From Phallusia fumigata (Eukaryota; Chordata; Ascidiacea; Phlebobranchia; Ascidiidae): a DNA stretch of 38,645 bases. The position numbers and the translations under genes were made by a program. Positions 1 through 12,100 of the stretch are shown here, one piece after another (positions within the stretch are counted from its first letter, which is position 1; each line of letters opens with the position of its first letter). The stretch spans positions 1 through 38,645 of the forward strand of contig QXVZ01027668.1 in the NCBI GenBank assembly GCA_008931825.1, read 5' to 3'. The notes below the pieces were generated by a model. It saw only the letters and a program-made list of their open reading frames with translations, had not been told where the DNA came from and did no database searches.

Positions 1-99
1 TGCGGTCTGAGCAGTCCATGTGCAAAAGTTGTCGCGCTTAGCTCACATTTTTACCAAAAATCAATGTAACAGTACAAAGCCACAAAACTCATCACTCAC

Positions 100-171
100 A
101 GAACTCGACAGAGGGGAATTCCCGCGAAGCCTCGTCTCCCGACCGTCGAAATTCGATTCTCGCGTAGCAGC
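100..171 (-). CDS. LGR4/5/6-like: LGR-like exon 8: LRR7, last exon in window
   Basis: 72 nt between a GCTTTCAG acceptor and a GTGAGT donor. It encodes LLRENRISTVGRRGF followed by AGIPLCRVL. It continues directly from LRR6 in phase. The intron after it runs off the left edge, so LRR8 and later exons are outside the window. Confidence 0.88.
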
Positions 172-3100
172 CTGAAAGCAAAGTGGGTCCTTGTTCAGAT
201 GTGGGGACATAATGGGGGTAGGGGGAGGGTGCACCTGTTGTGACGTCACAAATAGACGACCACCTACTCGGCGTGGGCGGACCCCGTTTGCTTCGCCAAG
301 TTATGTGGCGTATGGGAAACTCAGCGTAGTTGCTGGTGATTAGGTAGTTGTATTTTGTGACGGTCTGATTGTGCGAAGCAAAACAATGCGATGAAGCAGT
401 TCGCTTGACATTTTTGCTCAGGTTTATGGCGTTTTCGAAATTCTGTTTGGCGTTATGGTTTTGAAAGTGTCACTTCTAGGTGTATTGCCGTTGGGGCGTT
501 ACCCAGGTGTTAAGGGCAATTTTAGTAAGTTCAGGGTGCGTTAAACCCTCCAATCACATCTTCACCGAGATACTCACAACGTATCCAGCTTGGGTAGGCT
601 TGAAAAGGCGCCGTCTTGTATTTCTTCTATTCGATTTACAGCCAGGTTTCTAATCAAATAAACATTGGCATAGTCAAAGGGGTAAACCTCATAATAAGTA
701 TACGGACAAGCCTGCAGAGAAAACAACAGAAGAAAACAAAATTCTTCCTAACGTGACCCCCGAAACCGTCCAAGGCGGAGGCCAGCACCACTGGCATCAC
801 AAACATTTTTTCCTCTAATGTTGTCGTAAAAGTTTACGGGCGTGTGCCTGATCCCACTGGAAGCACACGATGAGCGCACAAGCCGCAAATCATAATTTTC
901 ACGTCGCTCGTAAAGCCAACATTTACTACTAACCGCATTTGCACGTGTGTGTGGAGCCAGGGAGCGGTCGATCACTACTTTAGGGGGGCGTATAAAAAAA
1001 TTTTTTTTTCTCTCACGTAAAGTCTATTTTTAATCGGCAGTGCGAAAATGTGAATAAAGGAAATCTTAAACGAGACATATTTTTCAAACATTCTATTCGC
1101 TATTGTTATATATCAGGGTTTGTGTTTTTTTATAAATTGGCATTAAACTTTCGTACCGGACTCAGGACCTGAATATGGTTTAGTTTTAAACTACCCGCCC
1201 CCTTTTGTTTGAATTGCTGCACCCTACCTGAATTGCGGCCGCAAATGAAAAGCAAACTTCTTTGCGGTTCGACTGGCACCAACTGTTCGCATTACAGGGT
1301 CGTTATCAAGCACCATGGCAATATCGTAAACGTCGTTTTAATGCCACAAGTTTATTTTATGTCGGGTCGTTTGAAAAGCGCGCGTACGCATACACGCACG
1401 AACACGTGGTTTGCCAGGTAATGGGATTCCGAGTCAATTACTTCGGGGTAACACTACGGATCCAAGTCTTTAAAACAAAGTGTTCAAAAAGTAAATATTG
1501 GAGAATGTCTTCAACTCTACTCGCGGTAAATACTTTACTGAAAAGCGTGTATCAGGGGTCTTGTGGACGCTGGAACCTATTGGTCAAATTTGGAACCTGG
1601 ATGTAGTTGAAGTCAAAGCTACAACTGCTGCATTACATCGATCATTTCTAGCTAAAATGCAGCTCAATCTCATTCGATTACTCAACCCGAGTTGGGATTG
1701 CTTCAGCTTAACACAGTCGCTGGTAACCACTCCGGACGTTAAGCCGCTTACTATTTCTCTCATCTAACAAACCACGTCCCACTGGCAATTCCAAACTCGC
1801 TGCTATTAATATCCGTCACTGGGACGTTTAACTATTAAAACCTAAATTCCTGTATTGCTTTGAAAACCAGAGACTGACTTGTTTTTTGCTGACAAAATAA
1901 CTCGTTGCATCCTAACTAGACCTTATATGCAAATGTAATCTAGCTGGATGCAGCCAACCATTTTAGATACAGACCCTAAGGTCGACCTAACCTGCTTTGA
2001 ACAAATAAACTTGACGAATGGACAATCGGGAGGAAACCCCCCCTAAACTGTTTTGTTAATTTCAGAGATTGCAAGTTATCCTTCACGGTAGACTGTGTGA
2101 TGCGTGTTTGTAAACCCGCTTAATGTATCCATTTTAACTAACGTTACTCACAGGCAATCGAGATTGGGTGAATCGGCCAGTGCTCGGCTTGGGACCCGAT
2201 CAATCACGTTATCGTCCAGATAGAGCTTATGAAGGTTGTGTAAACCAAACAGCGAACCCACCGGAACATCAGAGATTAAATTTCCACTTAGTTTTCTGAA
2301 AAAGTAAATATTTGATACTACCAAGTCCAGAAAATGTTTATAATTTTGTTTTTTGGGGCGTCTGGAGTCGAAAGTTACTTCAGATGCGTAAAATAAGAAG
2401 TTTTAGAGCTTTTTTTCTGACAAGGTAGGAACAAGTCATCGTTGGACAGAAAAAAACGGAGTGAAAACAATGTGTGTCCCCTTCATGAAAACTAACCAAT
2501 AGTTGTCACAAATCCTGTATATTTTATCATTCCAAACGTATCGCATAAATAAACATAAGGTTTGGGTTAACGTTGCGACTGCACGTGAATTTTTTTTTTA
2601 AACACATTGCCCTAATGCGTTTTCACTGTCAGGCTTTTCCAAGACACTATCTTCTATTTAATTCCATGCTAAACGCAAGCGACACCCTTTCACCTGTCGC
2701 CGATCGTTTCGCAGTCGACGCGCCATCTGTTTTCGCTGCTCGGCTTCGTTTCGACCAAAAGCAATCGAATTTCTGCCCGTTGTTTTCGCGCAAAAACCAG
2801 AAAAAATCTCTACAAATTCGATCAGTGCGTTTGGACTGAGCAGCGGTTGAACGGAAAGAGCAATTGACACCGCANCGTCACAAATAGACGACCACCTACT
2901 CGGCGGGGGCGGACCCCGCTTGCTTCGCCGAGTTATGTGGCGTATGGGAAAATCAGCGTAGTTGCTGGTGATTTGGTAGTTGTATTTTGTGACGGTCTGA
3001 TTGTGCGAAGCAAAACAATGCGATGAAGCAGTTCCCTTGACACTTTTGCTCAGGTTTATGGCGTTTTCGAAATTCTGTTTGGCGTTATGGTTTTGAAAGT

Positions 3101-6100
3101 GTCACTTCTAGGTGTATTACCGTTGGGGCGTTACCAGGTGTTAAGGGCAATTTTAGTAAGTTCAGGGTGTGTTAAACCCTCCAATCACATTTTCACCGAG
3201 GTACTCACAACGTATCCAGCTTGGGTAGGCTTGAAAAGGCGCCGTCTTGTATTTCTTCTATTCGATTCACAGCCAGGTTTCTAATCAAATAAACATTGGC
3301 ATAGTCAAAAGGGTAAACCTTATAATAAGTATACGGACAAGCCTGCAGAGAAAACAACAGAAGAAAACAAAATTCTTTCTAACGTGACCCCCGAAACCGT
3401 CCAAGGCGGAGGCCAGCACCACTGGCATCACAAACATTTGTTCCTCTAATGTTGTCGTAAAAGTTTACGGGCGTGTGCCTGATCCCACTGGAAGCACACG
3501 ATGAGCGCACAAGCCGCAAATCATAATTTTCACATCGCTCGTAAAGCCAACATTTACTACTAACCGCATTTGCACGTGTGTGTGGAGCCAGGGAGCGGTG
3601 GATCACTACTTTAGGGGGGCGTATAAAAAATATTCTTTTTTTCTCTCTTAAATCGGCTGTGCGAAAATGTGAATAAAGGCAATCTTAAGCGAGGCATATT
3701 TTTCCAACATTCTATTCGTTATTGTTATATATCAGGGTTTGTGTTTTTTATAATTTGGCATTAAACTTTCGGACCGGACTCAGGACCTGAAAATGGTTTA
3801 GTTTTAAACTACCCGCCCCCTTTTGTTTGAATTGCTGCACCCTACCTGAATTGTGGCCGCCAACGAAAAGCAAACTTCTTTGCGGTTCGACTGGCACCAA
3901 CTGTTCGCATTACAGGGTCGTTATCAAGCACCATGGCAATATCGTAAACGTCGTTTTAATGCCACAAGTTTATTTTATGTCGGGTCGTTTGAAAAGCGCG
4001 CGTACGCATACACGCACGAACACGTGGTTTGCCAGGTAATGGGATTCCGAGTCAATTACTTCGGGGTAAAACTACGGATCCAAGTCTTTAAAACAAAGTG
4101 TTCGAAAACTAAATATTAGAGAATGTCTTNGCACGAACACGTGGTTTGCCAGGTAATGGGGTTCCGAGTCAATTACTTCGGGGTAACACTACGGATCCAA
4201 GTCTTTAAAACAAAGTGTTCAAAAAGTAAATATTGGAGAATGTCTTCAACTCTACTCGCGGTAAATACTTTACTGAAAAGCGTGTATCAGGGGTCTTGTG
4301 GACGCTGGAACCTATTGGTCAAATTTGGAACCTGGATGTAGTTGAAGTCAAAGCTACAACTGCTGCATTACATCGATCATTTCTAGCTAAAATGCAGCTC
4401 AATCTCATTCGATTACTCAACCCGAGTTGGGATTGCTTCAGCTTAACACAGTCGCTGGTAACCACTCCGGACGTTAAGCCGCTTACTATTTCTCTCATCT
4501 AACAAACCACGTCCCACTGGCAATTCCAAACTCGCTGCTATTAATATCCGTCACTGGGACGTTTAACTATTAAAACCTAAATTCCTGTATTGCTTTGAAA
4601 ACCAGAGACTGACTTGTTTTTTGCTGACAAAATAACTCGTTGCATCCTAACTAGACCTTATATGCAAATGTAATCTAGCTGGATGCAGCCAACCATTTTA
4701 GATACAGACCCTAAGGTCGACCTAACCTGCTTTGAACAAATAAACTTGACGAATGGACAATCGGGAGGAAACCCCCCCTAAACTGTTTTGTTAATTTCAG
4801 AGATTGCAAGTTATCCTTCACGGTAGACTGTGTGATGCGTGTTTGTAAACCCGCTTAATATATCCATTTTAACTAACGTTACTCACAGGCAATCGAGATT
4901 GGGTGAATCGGCCAGTGCTCGGCTTGGGACCCGATCAATCACGTTATCGTCCAGATAGAGCTTATGAAGGTTGTGTAAACCAAACAGCGAACCCACCGGA
5001 ACATCAGAGATTAAATTTCCACTTAGTTTTCTGAAAAAGTAAATATTTGATACTACCAAGTCCAGAAAATGTTTATAATTTTGTTTTTTGGGGCGTCTGG
5101 AGTCGAAAGTTACTTCAGATGCGTAAAATAAGAAGTTTTAGAGCTTTTTTTCTGACAAGGTAGGAACAAGTCATCGTTGGACAGAAAAAAACGGAGTGAA
5201 AACAATGTGTGTCCCCTTCATGAAAACTAACCAATAGTTGTCACAAATCCTGTATATTTTATCATTCCAAACGTATCGCATAAATAAACATAAGGTTTGG
5301 GTTAACGTTGCGACTGCACGTGAATTTTTTTTTTAAACACATTGCCCTAATGCGTTTTCACTGTCAGGCTTTTCCAAGACACTATCTTCTATTTAATTCC
5401 ATGCTAAACGCAAGCGACACCCTTTCACCTGTCGCCGATCGTTTCGCAGTCGACGCGCCATCTGTTTTCGCTGCTCGGCTTCGTTTCGACCAAAAGCAAT
5501 CGAATTTCTGCCCGTTGTTTTCGCGCAAAAACCAGAAAAAATCTCTACAAATTCGATCAGTGCGTTTGGACTGAGCAGCGGTTGAACGGAAAGAGCAATT
5601 GACACCGCAACTGGTGAGCGAGATTTGACCCCGTGACCTTGGTATCGCGAACTGGAAGATCGCCAGGGCCTGGCCAAAAACCTGGAGCAGGCGAAAACAC
5701 GCCCCCAACCATTTTTGGACGATGAACCGATGGAGATTTACGCATCATAATAATATTGTTTGTAGTCGCAATAACTAATTGATAACTGACCATAACAAAA
5801 AGGAGCGAACAAATTTGTAAAATTTAGGTTTACACGAAAATATCATTTTTTGTTTGCCCACGACCCCATGTGCTTACTATTGTAACTATAAGATCTTATT
5901 TTTGTCCCAGTGCCTCTTTTCTATAACGCAGGTATTGCAGACTCGTTCCTCGCTGCATATTCACCCAGCAGCGGGGCACAGCTATTATGCGAAACTTAAT
6001 TTACTGCAACTTAATTACTGCGGGGGAGCAGAAGAGTCCGGCTCATTCCAGCTTAGCTCCGCTTGGATGTGAGTGATTGAATTAATGTCATATTGCCAGA

Positions 6101-9100
6101 TCGCTGATGGCCCGGTGGTATGCCTTTGATAGCAACTGATGGCTGAATGCACCTCGAAGCTGTTTGTACCAACACACTTTACACAAGTTGTGTGGCCAAA
6201 ATCTGCTCTTTGATGTCCCAAAAATAGGCCTGTATAACCCCGAGGTGTTGATATGTATATGATTTAAGTAGTAAATGTTGTTTACCAAACCGAAAAACGT
6301 TATGGATGTTGTTTACGTTAATATCTTGCGTTGCTTTTAATTATGTTTTGAGTAATATGACCTCACTGGCTCTTTCATTAAGTTATATCAGGGTAAACAA
6401 TTTGTTTTATCTTCTCGGTTTAAATTTAGTTACTTTTACGTCAATTTTTTTTGTCATTTGAGAGCTTCTACTTACAACGCTCGCAGATTCGTTGCTTTGC
6501 TGAAGACATGATACCGCAGAGCCGAAATTTTGTTGTCTNTCATCGTTGCCGTCTAACAATGTCGTCCACTTGACACAACGACATTCATACAAGCATTGAC
6601 TTCCATTCGAGCGCCGCAATTTGAGATTATCCCCGGGTTAAATAATCGCACACGGTGTTGGCCGAAATCCCGGCCGCACCTGACCCAACGAGATAAGCGC
6701 TGCGGAAGCGACGTCGCTCTTCAGATTCGCGGAAATGAAGTCGAATATATATTTATTTATACGCGTGCAGATGGGGGCGTCACTCAAACCGCGTCAGGAA
6801 TTATCACAACATCCCGGGAGCCCACGGCGGGCCTGTGTGGCGCCGCGTGTGGTCCTTGCTGGCCCTCCTGGTCTTTGAAAGGCGACACTGACACGGAAAA
6901 GGCCCGAGGTACGCGCAAGGGGTCAGTAATTATAACCAAAGCATATGACGGCAAAAGCGCAAGGTTGCCACAAAAGTGACTGTTGGAGCCAGAACACGAT
7001 GTGAAAAATGGGGTTTGACGAGTATCTGTGGTATAGGTTGGGATCGTGTTGCTAACGTTGTCGACAGGTAAAGTTAACCTAACATTGCGACCTTGGCGCC
7101 TTGGCATGATGTTTACGGTTTGAGTTGGTAAGTTGATTAGGGTTGAAGTCACCTAAAGCCTATGTTGGGATTTGCGCATTTCCACCGGCCATAAACCGGG
7201 ACCCACAACATTGTACATGGGGCGAACGTCTCCAGCTATCAGCACTCCCCAAGATATTTGCGATTTACAGTGAGTTGCTGTTAGTTGTAGAACTGAAATT
7301 GTCAATCTTAAGGAATATTTACTTTCTTCGGCAAATATCTGCGCCGTTGAGTATTTGCAAGCGGTGCACATCATTTCCATGCATTCCTTGGCACTACATT
7401 ACATTCGGTCTCTGGATTTCGTGACATTTGATAACATTTTTTTTGCACAAACAACATATGGAATATCTGATATTTCTGATTTACAGTTTTTACAATTCTA
7501 GAGAAACAAGCGTTTCTGTAGCGGTCCGGATCGAACGCCAGATCTGTTCGCGGCTTATTAATGCCACAAAGAAAGCAGAAAGGCGAAAAACCAAGCACTA
7601 GTTTGTATATTTTGGGCGGAAATTCTGCCAACAGATACCGAAAGCGGTTTGAAATAAATTTCCTGGCGGTCGCGGATGCCTGAAAAGCCGGTAATGAACA
7701 ACCGGCGCTTATCGCGACCCGAGCTGAATAAACAACCAAACAAGCGGCTTGTCGCTTCGGCCAACAAAAGAGGTGCTGTGGATCGAGTCACGTTGACGTT
7801 TTGACTTGGGAAAAAAACGTTATGTCATGGCTGTATTTGCGTTGTTACTGATGCGTAAACTGTTTCTGTTTCGGCGAACCGGGCTGCGAAAAAATTATTA
7901 TTTCGCTATGTTTATGCGGTGCTCAGTTTATCACAATAACGAAAACACTGAATGGCAAGTATTTTAAAATTTTTTTTTTTAATGCGGTCAATTTGAAATC
8001 ATTTTAAAATCCACATGAACATTTTTAACGGAAAGCAGGTTGTAGGCGTCATAGCACAAATCGTCATTGCCCGAACTAACTTACAGCGTTTATGTAAACA
8101 GATCGTATGCGTCCGAGCTTATCTCATTGTCCCACAGTTACCAGTGAATCGACGGGCTGCCATGTCGATAAACGGACAGGCTACCTGTTGAGTTAGGAAC
8201 TTAAGAAGAAAACTCAGCTACTCTAGAATGAATAACGAACTACGGTCAATCACCCTGCTCTATAGCACAGGCCGACCGTCCATTTATTTTCGACGAACAC
8301 CCTTACGGTGGGCAGATGTTTGTGTACATAAGATATCCTAGTACCTGCAAGGGTTGAAAATTTCCCTTCTAGTCGGCGTATCGTTCGCTGACCCCTGTTC
8401 AGTTGACTAATGTTGATAGGCGTCCTGGGCCAGTGAATTTGTAGCGGGTACGCGAAAATGCTCTTTCAAGTCGGCCTATACAATCCTGATGAATGAGGTA
8501 TTACAGCAGCCAGGTATAATCGCCAGCGCGGAGAATGTCACAGGCACGCAGCCACCGAAATTGCTGAAACAGGCTTTCACGGCGGGCGAACGTTTGGTTG
8601 ATGCAATAAACAGGAAGTCGCTACCAGTTACTGTGGTGCTGGCGCAGTTATGACACGTAAGCGATTTGTTACCAACCCAAGACGTATTACCGGGATTTGG
8701 ACTTCGCGCTTTTAAAAATAGCTAAACAATTTTACATCGAGGATATTCCCTTAGAAACGCTGGAATCGTGGGTGCGAGACCCATTGCAAGCAGCCCTTTC
8801 CAGTCCGTCAAACTTTCTAAATATAATTTCTTTCTGGCTTGGTTGCGTTTACCAAGGATCCCAATGTTCTGATAGTTATGTCGGATAGTATAACGTCCAA
8901 AGAAGACTAAAGAAGCCGAAGTTAGTATTCATGTTTACATGTTTAAACATATTTACATACCCAATAGCGTAATAGTTATCCTTAAGGTTGTACTCGATGT
9001 TGTGAGCAATGCGCTTAAACCCATGATATTCTGGCGACGCAAAGGTGTTTACTGGTAACTATGACCGAAAAGTAGCATATCTACGTCATTAGCCCTCCCT

Positions 9101-12100
9101 ACGGGCGATTTTGTATGCCATCCATTAAAGTGTGGCTGGCGGATTACCTTGCGCATTTACATTAGCGACGGGCGTTCGCGTGGAGCCTAACGACCTAAAG
9201 GAAACCATCAGAAGACTGGGAAAATGCCCAGTACTGCAAACGGACGAACTGCAAAGGACCACACACTGGATGCTGCCGTTCTGTACGGTATCGCTCCCTA
9301 GTGACTTGGTATAACCAACGTTGGCTTCCTTTCTCCATATGAGCGGTCTATATCTAGACGCCGTACACCCACAGAGAGTTAAAGTGTGAAATGATGGCTT
9401 GTGGACAGTTTAAGTAGCCAAGATTTGCAAGATAAAGATCTGCAAAACATGCTGCTGATTCTGAATGTCGTGATTAGGAAATACTCCGCATGTTAGTGCT
9501 GTGCAGTGGTTTGGGTGTCCTGTCGTAATCCAACATAGGCGCTGATCATTGTTTTTGTAAGTTTAATATGCACCCAAATACATCACAAAGTTTGCCGCAG
9601 CGCTTGCTTTATTGGAGTCCACCAGTCCCAACAGAGCGTGATGGTGTAGCCGCGCAAGTTCGGCTGCGGATGCGGACACTTGGAACACCAACAACCGTAA
9701 CCAATATGACGCTTCGCAAGGGCTCGGTTTGAATTTGGGAAACAATTTACGCTACTGCGACATGCGGCTCACTTACAGTGTTTCCAATTTTCTTAGCCCT
9801 TGGAAGGAATCAAGGTCGAGAGTTGTCAGTTTGTTTCCACTGATGATTCTGCAGAAAAAAAAACAGCGCCGTTACAAAAGAATTAGCATCACTTTTTTCC
9901 GAGAGCGAATGTATATGTTTGTGCCTCTAATACTTCCACCACATTTCACATTTCTGTTATTTAAGTTTAAAAACAATGAAAGCTTTTTGATTGGGTGGTG
10001 AAAATTGAAATAGAACAATCTGTTAAAACAGATTTATTTGGGCATGTGTTTAAGGTACTGGTCTTCTCGCCATACCCGGTCTCAACAGTACTTCAATAAC
10101 AAAGGATTTGTTTATTGATGTAGGCCCATTATAACAGGATGATCGCGTCAAATCCAAAGTATATAATACAGGTTTGCAAATGAAAGGTTTGCAAATGAAA
10201 TCGACGTGACTGCTTCAACAAAACGTTGTTTAAGAAACAGATCAATTTGCGAGACCCAAACAAACTGCGCTACCCCAATCGAGGCACTCTGTGATAAGCC
10301 AGAATACACGAAAATGTGTGGATATCTATGAAGCGGATCAGGAAAATTTATGGTGCTGGTCACAAGGGGCGCGAAAGTTTGTGTCGGCGACACAGGTTTA
10401 GCTGTATTTATGGCCGCCTCCTGGTGGTACAACATTGCACCTTAAAACAGGCCAGGTGCGAATCTATGCTGTAGCGCTAATGATTTATCACGTTGGAGAT
10501 AGCGATACGTGTGTTTACCAGTTTTGCGAATCTCGGCAAACAAAAGCGAGAATTTATGTCATTATAATGTTTGTTTTGCAACGGGTGTGCACAGGCGTAT
10601 GTTTGTAACTTTTACGCACATGTGTGGCCTTGCGGAGTGGTTCTGGAGAAAAGCTTTGCCAACAACCGACTAAAATGTGTTTGCACAAAAATAATTAAAA
10701 CAACAATTATTTTGTCATTTAAAGGGCATTCAGACCGTTTTATTTGTTTCTACAACTCCTTCAGTTTCTACACGGCAGAGTAAAGCCCGGATTACACAGA
10801 ATTAACAAACTCAAACCAAATGTGAGTATTCATTGGAACACGGTATTTAGCAATAATTACCCAGTGTCGCTTACCCAGTGCAAGTTTTACGGCAAGAATT
10901 AGAAGTACTTGAGGGAGAGGTCTAACTATTCAGTAAACACCGCAAGTAACAAATGTTTGAAGGGGCTATAAAGTCACTAAGCCTATCTACAGTATGTACA
11001 TAGTGTAGAGGTACCGTGGCACACAAGTGCACGGCAAATTTACTTGCGTTGTTGGCTTACGGGGCCAAGTTGACAAAAGACTGCAAACCGCTGTCCGTTT
11101 TGCGAAATTTCCTAGCTACTGCACCAGCAGGCAGTCATAGTGCAGCTGTATATAGGCGCACGGACCGTGAAACCAACATTACATTTCCAGATGGTACAAA
11201 ACAAACAATTTTAGGTTTCTGGGACAGTGAAAACATTATTCGAAACGCTTAACACATCCTCTGACAGTCGTGACCAATCACATGCTGGAACTCGGTCACG
11301 TGATTTTGCAGCACCAATTTCTGTTTGATCGTTAGATTGTGTTCACTTGCTACAAGAAAAACTTGAGTCAGTGATATTTAATTTCATCCCTATGATCAGC
11401 GCAATTGCAAAAACAAACAAACATTTTGTAACATGAAATGTGTTCGGATGAAGTTTCCACACCATCTGATTAATATCCCATGAGTTAAAATGTAAACGCA
11501 ATTTCACAGGTCAATCGTATAGTCTCGAAGTAGTGACGAGATTCAGTAAACAGGGCAGTAGGAGGAATGTCGGACAACATTTAACGCCATTCCCAAGTGA
11601 GTTTAAAAATCATCAGCGTTCTCTAATGTGAAATAGTCGCACAGTAAAGTTATGATTAAACTGTCTCTTGTTTGTTCAACTTGTTTGGTTTGTGACAGTT
11701 GGTGAAAAGTGTTGAAATTGTTTGGATTAACTTACGTTTGGTCTGCTTAAAGCTACAACTGGGTTCCAATTACAATGACACAACTGTCAGTTGATGCACT
11801 ACAACTCATAGTGGTGCAGGAAGGAGAAGAAAATGACTGACTTCATTGTGACAACAAGTAATGTCATTGAGAACCTGGCTTAAATCACTGGTATGCCCTC
11901 ACCGTCTATATGTGCCATCCTGGTGTTAATACGTTGCACCAAGCATTGATACAACTGGTCATTTAGTATCACAGGATATCATGTCTACTTCNATGGGCAG
12001 GAGATAACGTGTCCCCAGCGTCCATACACTGCTACATAAGTGTCAATATGCTGTTAGGTAACCGAGTCCACCGCAATACCTTGCTGGACATGTGATAATG

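Larger units (their letters stand above)
2876..5609. repeat. False tandem duplication of 244-2874 from unmerged contigs
   Basis: The left contig ends at 2874 and the N at 2875 follows. The right side restarts with the sequence found at 244 and runs through to 5609, which equals 2874. A further join at N4130 repeats 4014-4129 as 4131-4246. The part 4131-5609 has exactly the same length as 1396-2874 and differs at only a few bases. The part 2876-4129 differs at many sites. So this is one locus assembled from two haplotypes. Confidence 0.88.

Noticed and set aside
1232-1418. Plus-strand open stretch ending at a CAG|GTAATG donor, present in both haplotypes
   Set aside because: It lies antisense in an LGR-like intron, has an upstream stop and no clear acceptor, and matches no family.
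244-5609. Biological tandem duplication of LRR exons
   Set aside because: The single N at the junction, haplotype-style differences and the collapsed match to LGR LRR order make an assembly artefact far more likely.
5936-6068. Plus-strand exon-like segment with acceptor and GTGAGT donor
   Set aside because: No partner exon, no domain, antisense to the LGR-like gene. Splice-like edges alone are common by chance.
8962-9061. Minus-strand exon-like segment (…PEYHGFKRIAHNIEYNL…) in the intron between LRR2 and LRR3
   Set aside because: Its phases do not fit the LGR-like frame and it has no LRR pattern or known motif.
11016-11252. Plus-strand ORF with ITFPDGT, resembling repeats of centrosomal CPAP/TCP10 proteins
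   Set aside because: Only a single short motif, no second repeat nearby, and no exon structure around it.
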